A DNA stretch of 64,000 nt. It comes from Fennellomyces sp. T-0311 (taxonomy: Eukaryota; Mucoromycota; Mucoromycetes; Mucorales; Lichtheimiaceae). The stretch is from contig JALLLT010000077.1 in the NCBI GenBank assembly GCA_025266875.1, positions 1 to 64,000 on the forward strand, given 5' to 3'. Position 1 is the stretch's first letter. Each line of letters begins with the position of its first letter. Positions 12,060 to 22,666 of this stretch are shown here, one piece after another. The position numbers and the translations under genes were made by a program. Under the pieces are notes generated by a model. It was not told where the DNA came from. It searched no databases and worked only from the letters and a program-made list of their open reading frames with translations.

Positions 12060-13429
12060 GAAAGAAAGAAAATTTAATTTCTGTATAGATCAACTTTTTT
12101 GCTGTGAATTATTCCATTGTTAGATAATGCATGAATTTTAATCATCCTGGTCAGAGTAGCAAAAGAGTGCTTCAACTTTCCAAAAACTCTCAAAGAATGC
12201 CACCCCCTGCATATTTAGTGAAAGCTACACAAGGCTACTTAATTTTGCTAGTCGAAAATCAGTGCAAAAAGAATGTATGTAAGTCCCCCCAACCTCTCTA
12301 CTATATTACAGTTTCAACATGTAATATTGTAAGTAAGACGGGGATGTCTCGCGTTCTGGCACCTTGTGTTGCCCTTTAATAGCGTGTATGAGGGTAAAGT
12401 TATTGGCAAAGTGGCTGTTGCCTTCGAAGATATCTTTTCGTATTTTTCCACTCTTACCTAGCTCCTCTACATGCAACACATTACGTGTAAGTCATTCTAA
12501 TCAGTCACTGGAAGGTACATAGTTATGATTGGGAAGCACAAATAAGAAGAAACGGATCATAACTATTTCCTACTGGTCCCCAGTTAATAGTTATGACATT
12601 TATACGTACTGCTTGATAACACAAAAGGTACAGATACTGGCACTACATCATTTAAGCAGCATAAGTCACCTTCAAGATGATGCTTCTTCTCAGGTTTTAC
12701 GTATGCGTATAGAGAGAGAGCTGATATCCATATATATCTGTAGAGTATTATCTCAGACATACAGCTTTTTTTCATTTTAAAAGTACATCGTACGTACATA
12801 ACACATAATACGTAGGTACCAAATACGTCAACAAATCTATATAGGTACGTAGACTACAATTCAATGTATTCCAGGATTCAGCTAGCTAAAGCATGATATC
12901 GTTTGTCCATAATACATAGAAGCACTTAAGGTAAGTAGCCTATAACTATAATACCTTTTAGGGACATACACCATAGCCTGGGAATGCATATCTTAAATAC
13001 GTTGTAACGAAAATTCTCTGCTACTCTTATCCGTTGATACTACCGTTCATGTCCCCTTTTCCGCATATACATGAGCTCTGTACATGTTGTCTATTCTATT
13101 ATATGGTGCATTTGTACCATCGTTATCTTCTTCCGCAGTCGGATCTTTTACGAATTGCACTTCCAAACTTTTATCATATTGTGCTTCCACTACAATCAGT
13201 TTTATCTATAGTCAGATTACTCGAAGCTTTATCACAGAAACATATAAATACCACAAGGGTATCGAATGAAATAAGACAGTTAACTTGACCTCAATTATCT
13301 TGACCATACCTTGTCAACCTCAAGCTAGGAGCATATATATTCTTTTGGTTAACTCGCCCTTTCTATTTCTCTCATTTCAACTTATATCGTGAACCCTGAT
13401 TTACACAGATCTCTTATGTCACAAACAAT
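12060..13429. other. Long non-coding stretch with short inverted motifs
   Basis: No convincing gene. ATAGTTATGA occurs at about 12520, inverted near 12558, and direct again near 12588. Palindromic TACGTA/GTACGTAC clusters lie at 12787-12855. The right end of Harbinger 1 should lie in the first few hundred bases, but I could not identify its terminal repeat. Confidence 0.35.
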
Positions 13430-13513
13430 TTCGGCCCGGGTAATATAGGTGTGGCCGAATTTTTTATTTTTTTTTATTTTTGCTAGAGCAGCCCTTCGGG
13501 CTGCTCTAGCCAA
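13429..13513. other. Two consecutive hairpins downstream of the large exonuclease-transposase gene
   Basis: Hairpin 1: TTCGGCC at about 13430, 16 bases later GGCCGAA. Hairpin 2, about 20 bases on: GCTAGAGCAGCCC, loop TTC, GGGCTGCTCTAGC. This is a perfect 13-bp stem that extends through flanking T/A runs with one mismatch. They lie about 120-200 bases past the stop of the minus-strand gene at 13634, so they fall in its 3' region or at the end of the transposon. The role could be transcript processing or part of a terminal structure; neither is shown. Confidence 0.6.
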
Positions 13514-13633
13514 AATTAATACATTTTAAGATTAATATAAAGTAGTTTTTGAGATATATCGAGTAAATTTATATATAGATTGTGCTTAAATCCTTCATGC
13601 ATCTACGATGTATGTACTACGAAGTTTACAACT

Positions 13634-14758
13634 TCACGTATTTGTACAATATTTATGTCCACCGCTGCCTGGGCATCCAAACTGGTGACATTTTCCACAT
13701 CGTCGCCCCTTTGTTGGTAGATCAGATAAGAAACTAGATTTCTTCTTTCTAGATCTTGAACGAGAAGATGAAGGTGTCACTGATGGTAACGGCGCTAATG
13801 GTGGCAGCAACGTTGCTATAGATGCGATATTAGGTATGACTTGTCCAAGTTCCTCTCTGGGTGACGGATTGTTCTCCATATGCAAAGGAGGTTCCATAGC
13901 ATTGGGAGGTGTAGATATCGGCCGAAGTTGTTGAAGAAAAGCGTGTAAATATGGAAGAGTGTTAGGCTGTATGCTACGGAGTTGTTTTGATGCTTGATTT
14001 TGTCCACTGCTTGAGGGTACAGCAGATGATAGAGATGACTCTGGAGCTGCTTCATAGCATGGTACCTTTAGTGGAGATGGCTGTTCCGGATCCTGTGCCT
14101 TTCGCTTTCTACTCGATGCAAAGAGCTGGGCATCGATTCTGTCAATCGCCTGTTGGTTATTCTTATTCGTATCACTGGCGTTTTCAAAGTCGCTCCAATC
14201 GGTATATTTTGCACGAATGAATTCCGGCGTTTTATAGAAAATTGTCTTCCCGTCGACGTGTGATGACCAAAGCTTCGCAAGAGTTGTAAAATTCACATGC
14301 TTAGTTGTGCGATAGTCGGGAAAATGCTTGGTCAATAGTTCGATGAATTTTGAATGCTCTGCTTGGATGTGAATCGGAAGGATTGCATGGGCTGCATTTT
14401 GTCTTTGACTAATGAATCGGTACTGTGCTCCTGTTTCTTGAAGTGTTGACCCAGTTATTGTGATGAGTGTAGCAAGATCTAGAGAAGTTGGTTGGTCGAG
14501 TGGCTTCATTTTGTCGTTTGCTTCAGGAGTTTCTACTGCGGCCGGTAAAATGTTCAACTCGTTCATGATACGTGTAGGCAGCTGCGATATACCAAATGTC
14601 TCTCCGGAAGATCCCATATGTATCGCGTGCTTATGAACACCAGCATGATCGTAACTGAATGACATCCCAAAAGACGCCCGTAAATCTTGAATATGCTGTG
14701 TTAGCCAAGGCTCGTAGTGACCTTTATGCACACGTCCATATCAATTCATAGTGCCAAC
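13634..14758 (-). CDS. C-terminal exon of the giant transposase, zinc knuckle
   Basis: This exon starts with the motif that follows the Glu box (VGTMN, stop, YGRVHKGHYEPWL) and continues open to 13634. It encodes about 370 residues: an alpha-helical first half, a Pro/Ser-rich low-complexity middle, a basic SRSRSRKKK stretch that could be a nuclear localisation signal, and the ending RRCGKCHQFGCPG...HKYC. The last segment has the spacing of a retroviral-type CCHC knuckle variant and may bind nucleic acid. One TGA at 14741-14743 separates it from the previous exon; otherwise it is uninterrupted over more than 1 kb. Confidence 0.65.
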
Positions 14759-14824
14759 CTTTATCAGAATATACAGTTGGTGATATATATCATAGGTACG
14801 CAACAATTTTAACGAGACATATCT

Positions 14825-15190
14825 CTACTTTTTACTTACATCGATATTATGTCGAAGTCTGTAATCAGCTAGTGCGGCATCTGCTAGCTGTGGACTGGCA
14901 CCAAAGGAGCCAAACTTGCGGATTATATTCTGGTGTATTCCTCCTTCTAAGGAATTCGTGCCACGGCAACAACGATAAAGGGGTAATCCATCCTTATCTT
15001 TCCCCATCAAGTAATAGAACGAGATACCGGGAGGATCAGATACATATCCTTGCCGTATATTCTTGAGAACATTCTTTGACTGTCTCCATGCATCATTATC
15101 GAACAGAACTCTCCCAGTCCTAGCACACTTCATTGGGCCGTATGTTTCGAAAAGATCTTTGACAACTAGAAACAGTGTTTCAGCTTCAGG
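14825..15190 (-). CDS. Exon with the predicted third catalytic acid (Glu) of the giant transposase
   Basis: The frame reads TIPEAETLFLVVKDLFETYG, then RCCRGTNSLEGGIHQNI (Glu codon 14945-14947) and ALADYRLRHNIDV, followed by a good GTAAGT donor. TNSLEGG followed by a helix resembles the Glu box of the MULE transposases elsewhere in this window (RVEGAHADLKRD at 62.4 kb; MIEAQWRVLKRD in MULE 1). I therefore assign it as the end of the DDE triad. The upstream exon (15264-15661) encodes an acidic linker and VTWDEMMLKNPRWVLRRVRR after a TGA at 15329. Confidence 0.6.
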   Translation of the reverse strand, partial: PEAETLFLVVKDLFETYGPMKCARTGRVLFDNDAWRQSKNVLKNIRQGYVSDPPGISFYYLMGKDKDGLPLYRCCRGTNSLEGGIHQNIIRKFGSFGASPQLADAALADYRLRHNIDVSKK

Positions 15191-15263
15191 AATAGTGCCT
15201 ACCCGAAATGAGCATATTTGTAAGTATACATCCTTCATGGCCTGGTAAATTGAGTATAGATAC

Positions 15264-15661
15264 TAACGGCGAACTCGACGAAGGACCCATCGAGGATTTT
15301 TTAACATCATTTCATCCCAAGTTACTCCTCACTTATGAAGCACTTCTTCGACGTTTTTCTTGTCACTTTCATCTGGAATAAACAGTGCATCTCTGAGCTT
15401 GCGACAGAAAGTTTTTGCCAGGCCGTGCTTTCTAGGTACTCTGATCATATCCATTAGATGAAAGGCATCTTTGAGTATTCTAGAGCGTATCAGTCCTTGG
15501 GAACCACTGATTGAATTAAGTTGCGCTTGTCCAAATATGGCACTATTTGAGTCAACTTCAGTTGCAGGATTGGACGTGGTATTGGATCCTTCTTCTATGT
15601 CGGTGGTATCGCTATCTGTATCAGCATCGCGATAACTGGTTTCATTTTCATCTGTATACAT
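15264..15661 (-). CDS. Acidic linker exon of the giant transposase (one nonsense codon)
   Basis: The open frame has an Asp/Glu/Thr-rich start (TDSDTTDIEEGSNTTSN), then a basic segment IRSRILKDAFHLMDMIRVPRKHG...CRKLRDALF. It reaches TGA at 15329-15331 and stays open beyond it (GVTWDEMMLKNPRWVLRRVRR) to a GTTAGT donor near 15264. Position and phase fit between the exonuclease exon and the Glu-box exon. No separate function recognised. Confidence 0.5.
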
Positions 15662-15739
15662 GTATAATTGACAGATTTTGTGGTTAGACTAAACCAGTAT
15701 ATTCACGATCATTTCTGGGATAAAGCAATACTTACCGGA

Positions 15740-17575
15740 TTCGCCAATATCATCACTCAACGTAGTATTTTCTTGGGGCGTTGATAAACTTGGTTGCTCA
15801 GTACAATGCTGGATTATTTCGACTGGCTTATATGTGAACAGATCGGATAGCTTGACAATAGTCTTAAACGGAACTTGACCAAGCGTAGCAAGTGATTCAC
15901 CTAACGCATTTGTGGCACCAGGTAGCACTATCTGTTTGACTGTCATGACTGCTCGGTTCTTTGTGACCTTTTTCCCTTGGAAGTGCGCTGGTTGTTTTTC
16001 CAGTTCACCATATGCAACAGCGAATGTTGCCGAGCCGGGATTATATGATACATGTGATCCTAGCATTATCCTCCAGTTAATAACAACGTACAGCAAGCCA
16101 AACATGACAAACGAGTACGATAGAAATTTACCTTCTATACGTCGTGTTAGCTGCTTGCCAATAACTCCATATTTCTCCATTGTCTGGTAAGCAAGTAGTC
16201 CAGCCAAGGCATCTAATGCAGCATAACGCTTTTGTTCATCGGATAAGCTGGCACTGTCCCAGTCACTAGATCGTATATCTTCGGGCTTTGGCAAGCTACG
16301 ATGCAGCACTACTACACAAATTTTTGCAAGGCCATTGCGTGCATCCTTGATTGCACCTTGACGCTTACAGTAAGCTGCAAGATCCAAACCGCCTTTATAT
16401 CCAGTGCCAAAGTCTCTCTGAATCTTCTTTAAGTCCCCTTCAACGCTTTTCCCAACCTTTACAACAAGTTCGCTTTCCAGTAGCTGACGGAGCGAATCGG
16501 GTAGTTGGTTTAAGTGAGAAACACAATATATGTCGACTTGGTCATCGTAAGCGACTTGGATCATTGCCAGTTTGCCCTGTCCGTTCGGTGTTCTGCTATA
16601 GGGCCACTCGCAATCAAAGCCAACGACAATTGAGCGTTCTACTACATCACCGGTCGCTGTCGTTACTTTTGTCCTCTGGAGAATTGCTTTGGCGCTTGTA
16701 TCAATATCACTGGGGTCGGACAGGCAATGTATAACGTCGTCTGAAATTTCCAAAGGCGGCAAATCGCTGTATGCTCTACCTTCTGTATCATCGAGTTGCA
16801 GAGGTCGAATATCCTTCGTTAATGACGGGAACGCAGCAATAAGAGTGTTCTTGTCTCCAGACGGGTTGTCTGTGAAGAAGATGGCAGGCTCTTCATGATT
16901 ATACAGCTGATAGGCGTTTCGCATACCATCGAATGCATGTTGTAGATGAGACAGAGATTTGGTTGGTACGAGAAGCTGGAGTCGTACTTCTTCGTATTCG
17001 TTACATACGGTGTAAAGAGCTGAAAAAATTGGAGAGCCGTTGATCATTCCCACGTGCTTAATCAGCTTGAATGAGTGATCTCCTTTCAGAAACTTTCCAC
17101 CAAGAACCATCATCTGCTTGTCGATAAGTGCACGTATGCTGTCAATGTATGTCGTGTAAAAGCTTCGTAGGTACTGGGCTGAGGGAACATATCCAGCATA
17201 ACATGTCTTATCTGAGAAAGATGAAAATTCTGCATACGCTGAAGCTTTTTCGAAATGCTGATCAATGGTCAATTGCTCGTCTCTACGATACTGTATAGCC
17301 GTCAGATACTGAAGTTCTAGACGGCTGTGGCGTAATGTGTGCATCTCTTGAAGTATGCTTTGGAAGCGCTTAGGCCCTACAGAGTTTTGGATGCAGCTTC
17401 GTAGAAGGTCACCGGCGTTCTTTGACAAAGCATTGCGATGGGTGGTATACGCTGGATATTGGCATTGTAAGAAGTGTGGCAGCTGGCGAATGACCCTTTC
17501 GTTATGGCAGCCAATAGTAGCATTGCATTTTTTACATTGGTATCGACATCCCACAATATAAAAGCAGCTACACAT
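15740..17575 (-). CDS. Main exon(s): zinc block, DDE first half, 3'-5' exonuclease
   Basis: The frame is open from the acceptor at about 17577 for more than 600 codons; a 60-nt intron near 16070-16130 may be removed. It begins CFYIVGCRYQCKKC, completing the zinc-binding block. Numbering from 17575, transposase acids are D166 (codon 17078-17080, GDHSFK) and D236 (16868-16870, TDNPSGD). The exonuclease acids D321 and E323 (GFDCEW), D381 (VEGDLKKI), Y451 and D455 (RYAALDAL) make a full DEDDy set. WRN/RNase D-like exonucleases remove 3' nucleotides using two metal ions. No stop interrupts the exon, so its coding capacity has been retained longer than that of the flanking exons. Confidence 0.8.
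16163..16645 (-). other. DEDDy 3'-5' exonuclease domain (WRN/RNase D type)
   Basis: About 160 residues. Exo I is SIVVGFDCEW, then AMIQVAYDD (core strand). Exo II is VGKSVEGDLKKIQRDFG, then GGLDLAAYCKRQG and GLAKICVVVL. Exo III is LSDEQKRYAALDAL. All four carboxylates and the exo III Tyr are present. Fold assignment is by motif order; close family placement (WRN-like versus RNase D-like) would need an alignment. Confidence 0.85.
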
Positions 17576-17996
17576 GAAAAGGTAACATCAGCCAAGTTCT
17601 AAAATATCTATAATATATACATATATCATAACGGATACTCGTCTATTGAATCGAGCATCGATCGCATCGTCTTTGAAATATATAGCACAAAATATATAAC
17701 ATAATATCTGGTTCATATATTTATTACACACTGCCTAGTCGTCTTATACTAAGTAAACTAGAGAAAAAGGATACACATGTGACAATTTATTATGATCGAA
17801 ACGAATACGTATGTGAGCTGGAACCACAATTACCCGTTTATATCATCCTGTCAATGTACACTAACTCATTTTTTTTGGATACTTGGTACTTATTCACCGT
17901 GCTTATGATTATACTCAATACGATACACTCGATGCCGATACAACGAGACGAAAACCGAATGATAGCTGTACACGTTGTCATGATTACGAAACGCTT

Positions 17997-18570
17997 ACCT
18001 ATCAACATCGACAGCCCTGCGTGTCTTACCATAGCCATGGCGCTTGAGTCCTCCGTCACATCCTTTCCTTTCGCATTTCAAATCGAAAAGTAGATGGGGA
18101 AGCCACAAAAATACGCGAGGATAGTATAAGAGAGTAGGCTCCAGCTTTTCGCGCAAAACAAAAAAAGGTTCAGGAGGTTCAACCCAGAAAGTTTTCTGCT
18201 TGTACGCTTCGGGTAGACCTTTTTTCGGAATATCCTTTTGTATCTCCAGTAGATACTGGCGCACAACGGTGTCGATGACCTTGTCCTCGTTCTCTTTGCT
18301 CTTTTCAAAGTCTATTATCCCATTTTCATCCTCAGGGGAGAGACCGTTGTCATCATCTTCTTCATCACCCATGTAGCTGTCAAGTTCGTCTATAATGACA
18401 TCGTCCTCTGCTGCTGGCCTTTCCGAATCCAACATCATGTCACGCAACGAGGCTAGCGTTTCATCCTCGGAAACGTGCTGTTGGCTCTCGGCTTTGTCAG
18501 CTTCCGTGAGGATGAGTGGCGTAAATCCAGGATTTTGATTCTCTTGGATTTCAGAAATCATTTCTTCTAA
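17997..18570 (-). CDS. Second exon of the giant transposase, acidic linker and zinc half-site
   Basis: Reads EEMISEIQENQNPGF, a long acidic stretch, then VVRQYLLEIQKDIPKKG, KTFWVEPPEPFF, YYPRVFLWLPHLLF and LKCERKGCDGGLKRHGYGK, ending at a GTAAGC donor near 17995. The two Cys of CERKGC pair in spacing with the CKKC of the next exon. A long gap of about 420 nt (17577-17995) follows; it may be one unusually long intron or hide a small exon. The relic at 7740-8374 is homologous to this exon. Confidence 0.65.
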
Positions 18571-18619
18571 ATTTTCAGCCTTAAGTATAAAATTATGCCC
18601 AGATTACGATTGCTCTACC

Positions 18620-18757
18620 GGTTTGCTTGCCATCGTTACTGAAAAATGCTGTCGTAGTCGCACGTCCATACGGAAGAATTGTTTGATTTTTCGGAAGTTG
18701 TTTTTTGGGACGACCGCGACCGCGTGCCTCGGCTTTTGGTTCGTTCGTATTTGTCAT
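18620..18757 (-). CDS. First exon of the giant transposase, AT-hook
   Basis: ATG at 18755-18757 begins MTNTNEPKAEARGRGRPKKQ. GRGRPKK is a canonical AT-hook core, a minor-groove DNA-binding motif. A GTAGAG donor after GKQT and a TTTAG acceptor give a 52-nt intron that joins in frame to the next exon. The relic copy starts with a comparable basic segment (KKGRGIPRRKP). This start is preferred because no in-frame ATG precedes it and the upstream sequence is AT-rich. Confidence 0.6.
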
Positions 18758-19204
18758 TTGGTATTATTTTTTTATGATCGGTGTCAAAAAGAAAAAAACT
18801 ACGCCAAGCGATAAATTCTTGACACGGTACGTATATCCGAAAGTCCGACAACACTGAACTTATCCGGGTCATTCATTGGCCAGGTAAAGGGGACTTAACA
18901 GAGATTTTTATTGGCTGTCGCAGACACCCTTATGTTATCTGTGCCACAATTTCCTATTTCAACAACATACTTTAATGTAGTACTTTCATTTATCTTAGGA
19001 ATACTTGGCTTAGTATTATACTATGCTTTCATTTGATCCTTGTATTTTGCTTCAACATATTATCGTACGTATCGATTGCATATCTTTGGAAACTGTTTAT
19101 TTGCTACATAAGCGTAATCGTATAATTCAAAAGTAAAAAGCTGCGTGTCCGTAGCAGTACTGATAGCTGTATGGGCATGACTGCCTGACGTCCCCTAAAT
19201 ACTT

Positions 19205-19761
19205 TCATAATTGGCCGGGAAGAAGAGTAGCGAAGTAGCTATAAAATAGGTAATACACTACTGGTGTTGAAAATAATGATGGTCCCAAAGTTAATGAAGC
19301 ATCAACTGTTATGATGATGCCAATAGGATAAGGTAGGGGTGATGACTCATTACGTAGCCAATTGGTTGTATCTCGCTCGATAATCCGGAAATCCACACAA
19401 ACTTGTTTATTAGGAGTTCTTTTATCAAAGTTCTCGATGATAAATGGGTCGAGTACGTATAGCTCTGGTACTTGTTTTCTGTCAAAAGGTACTGCTGACA
19501 CCGTAAAATAAGGTAGGAAAATCTCTTTCTTATATACCCAAAACTTTACCGCTTGCAAAGACCTAGTTTAGAGCAAGATTAAGTTTTATTATCTGCTGTA
19601 ATGATGAATATACAAAATCTCTTATTTTTCTTTCGCTCACATTTTTTTTGCAAGCCTGATTCTCTGCGTATATATCGTAAAGCTGCTTTCACTTCACGGG
19701 TATATGACAACCGAGGGAATTCTCCATCCCTGTAGCCGTGTAGGTTCCAATTAATAGTCAC
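19205..19761 (-). CDS. Unidentified two-part reading frame
   Basis: Two adjacent minus-strand stretches, 19761-19600 (MTINWNLHGYRDGEFPRL...LRYIRRESGLQKKC) and 19555-19205 (AVKFWVYKKEIFLPYF...PELYVLDPFIIENFDKRT), may be exons of one gene joined across about 19560-19605. I do not recognise a family. The composition is protein-like, with mixed charged and aromatic residues and few low-complexity runs. It lies head-to-head with the Fanzor-like gene and just upstream of the giant transposase, so it may be cargo or an accessory of either, or a relic of a third element. Splice sites are not clear. Confidence 0.3.
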
Positions 19762-20589
19762 CGGAAGGATATATCATATTGACGACAATCTGTACGATCA
19801 GTGTAAAGTTATAGGCATTGTCAGTATTCACTTACAGAGTATGGCGTTGTTATCACAGACAGCTTTGAAAAAGCAAAATATTTCAAAGACATCGATGCTG
19901 TGATGCATGGCCCGACTGACAACGTATTGCTGTCCATCGGATTTCAAAAACAAAAGTCAACAAAAATAAATACGTAGCTCATTCTTTTTTTCTCCCAGCT
20001 CTTCCCATCATTTCACTGATAGCTTTTTTCCAAAATGAACGTACAAGAGCCCACTGAAAACGTCGATGCTTTTATTGACTTAGCTTTCCCAGAAAGGCAT
20101 CACAGAGTGTGCAGTCGAGTAGCAGCACTCCATCGTTCACTAAACGAGGATTATCGATATCTGGAAGTATGTATATTTACGAAAGCTTTTTACATCATGT
20201 GCTCTTGGACTCAAACAGCCGTAATAAACAGGACATTTTGAAGCAAATTGCCAAAATCCACACAACGTTGAAGCATGATGCATTCAATATTTTAAACTTG
20301 CATTTACACAGGTTTTTGGAAAATGAGGAGGCCTTCGCAGCCACACCAGATTTTACAAACCAAACACTATACGCCAAAGCGTATATACTTACTTCAGTCG
20401 TGCCATTTCATGATGTTCCAAGAGGCGAGGTAAATAGCACATGGGATGCATGTCCATTGCTATTAGCTAATACATGATATTGCGAATAAGGCCGGTGATC
20501 CTTGGGTAGAAGACTTGCGAGATACTTTTGCTACGTTTCAGGACTGTAGGAGTGGTCCACAGCGTCAAGGTATGTATCACTTGCTTCGT

Positions 20590-20706
20590 GGGGCTTCCTT
20601 AGTTTGACTTATGGTGAACTTGTTATATGGGGTTCCTTTGTTTGACTTATGGTCAACTTGTTATATAGGGTTCCTTTGTTTGACTTGTGGTGAACTTGCT
20701 TTTAAT
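20590..20706. repeat. Three tandem copies of a 39-bp unit in a Fanzor-like intron
   Basis: Units at 20590-20628, 20629-20667 and 20668-20706 share GTTTGACTTATGGTGAACTT with a few substitutions. They lie between a GTATGT donor and the next acceptor, so they only lengthen the intron. Confidence 0.85.
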
Positions 20707-22517
20707 TATCAGCCTTATACGTGATACCTGGCATGAACACATCGCTTCTAGGCATTATGTCAGTACGATTTGCAAACCAGGCCATGACGAGTACATGTGG
20801 CACTTTTAAGTCATTTGAAACTATTTATAATTAATTGACAAACTTGCTTTGTAGACGTCAAGGAGCACATGACGCAAAACTTGCCGAAGTACCTAAAAAA
20901 CGTGTGTACCAAGTACGCCGATATGCTCCGTCAAGTGAACAACAATGAAAACCTTCTACAAGGTTTGACAAGTGGAAAAATAAGTATGTACAGTTACACA
21001 CCATTGGCCTATATGCTAAATTCGATACTGCCGGTAGCGTCGTTGATCTCCACAAGTCTCTTTCGACATGATGCACAACCACCAGCAGAATTTGCAAATA
21101 TAGTTGATTTGCAGGACGCCTATATGAAAGCATAAGGCTACACGGTAATTATTTCTTTGAAGACAATTAGCTAAAACCAGATTAGGGAACTCCACGGGCA
21201 CTATGAAGAGTTTTTGGTCGGTGTTGACTTCGAAGCCATTGCATTAGGACGTTCCTGAACAATATCGAACGAGTTCATTATAAACGTTGCGCGTTTCGAT
21301 CGATATCTTCTGAATGTTGCCCATAGAATTGGCGCAAAAACATTTTCATTGCTTCAATTCAGTAAACATCAGATCGGATTCTATAACATTGATGGCCGGT
21401 GTATGTGGAGCATCTTACAAACAGTTCATCTTGCAAGGCCCGGAGTGCACCAAATTCCAGATGGTTTCATTCAGCCAGTAGGCTTTATGCTACATTTATC
21501 TAAGCCACTGCTAACACATTAGTTTATTAGAACGGACGGTTCATATCGCAGCAGCGCTTTGATATGCTTATGCGCAACCCGTTTCTACAACAGACGTTTT
21601 GGGAGACATTATATCGTATTGACCATGTCCAGCGACGAAGGTGGTGATACAGGAGCCAACGTACGCAATTCTGCTACATAGTATTTCATTTAAGATTTAT
21701 AGCCTTCTTTTACTTAGATCTTCCTGGTCGGCCTATATGTTTTTCTGGATCCATCGAGACAGATGGCGAATCTATACAGTTCCATTTCGAATGCCCACGC
21801 AGTGGTGCAGACGCGGGTAAGCCAAAATCGGTGATTTGGAAATAATCTTGTTAATGTATATCGTTTATTAGAGTGTTTCCCGGAAACAAGAAACGATTTA
21901 CAAAAGTTGCCACGGAATCTGAACCTCACTGGTTGGCGACACGGGCACAATACCTTGAAAAAAGAGCCAATGGGGCTCATAGCACGGAGGCTTGAGCAAT
22001 CAAGGCTTGTCAGTATTGACCCAGGTATGGATTCGAGTGCAATATATACACGGGTTATTAAGGGTATTTTTCCAGGCAAACGGTCATTCATAACTGCAAG
22101 TCCACACGAAGAGCCATTTAACATGAATCCTGAGCTCCGAAGAGATACTATTGTTGAAGTACCCTCCAGGCATTATCAGTAAGTGTTGACTGAGAGCAAA
22201 TAATCATGTACTCATCACACTACAGACACCAAGTGATGCAAAATTGGTTTAACGACAAGAAAAACCGAAATCGCCAGAAAGCCAATATGCAAGTAATCTA
22301 TAACATGATTGCATCAAACACTCCAAACACTCCATCATTTCTAGAGTTTACTGCATACGTGGTAATCACCAGGCTAGTTCACGAGTCGTAAGCAACTGTA
22401 CATTTGTATGGTGTCTTCAGTTACTAAAATGCTTCCTTAAAGATTGCTTGAATTTAGTAGCCACTTCCATCATACGAAGCATCATCAGATGCTGCATTAT
22501 GCCACTGGGAAGGGCTA

Positions 22518-22666
22518 AAAGAATACAGGGGTAAAAAAGTTGCGTATTCTACCTGAGTATCCTTAAGAATACTCATGAAGATACAGTATTCTTGAAAATA
22601 CTGCATTCTTTTAAGGAGAACTCGACATTCTTAAGAATACAGCGCTTTAAAAGCGATGTATTCTTT
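22518..22666. mobile_element. Small inverted-repeat element (MITE-like) with TA flanks
   Basis: 149 bp from AAAGAATAC to GTATTCTTT, flanked by TA on each side (22516-22517 and 22667-22668), the pattern of Tc1/mariner-type MITEs. The interior holds several more AGAATAC/GTATTCT pairs and would fold extensively. It interrupts the Fanzor-like gene. A 36-bp relative with the same ends is at 29779-29814. Confidence 0.6.

Larger units (their letters stand above)
13634..18757 (-). pseudogene. Giant MULE-like DDE transposase with embedded DEDDy 3'-5' exonuclease
   Basis: One minus-strand gene of six or more exons. Order: AT-hook start; acidic linker; zinc-binding block (LKCERKGCDGG...GCRYQCKKC); first DDE part with Asp in LKGDHSFK and Asp in FFTDNPSGDKN; complete RNase D/WRN-type exonuclease; about 200-residue linker; LPLYRCCRGTNSLEGGIH with the probable third acid (Glu); and a C-terminal exon ending in a Cys/His knuckle. 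The exonuclease therefore sits between the second Asp and the Glu of the transposase fold. Likely roles are strand transfer plus 3'-end trimming; both are inferred from motifs. Two in-frame TGA codons (15329-15331 and 14741-14743) stand where CGA (Arg) would keep the frame, so this copy is probably dead. The zinc block and layout resemble uncharacterised eukaryotic proteins I recall (DUF6729 plus exonuclease), but I could not check this. Confidence 0.78.

Noticed and set aside
17838..18059. Separate small gene within the giant transposase
   Set aside because: It lies in the gap between two exons of the giant gene and has no recognisable domain; intron sequence is the simpler reading.
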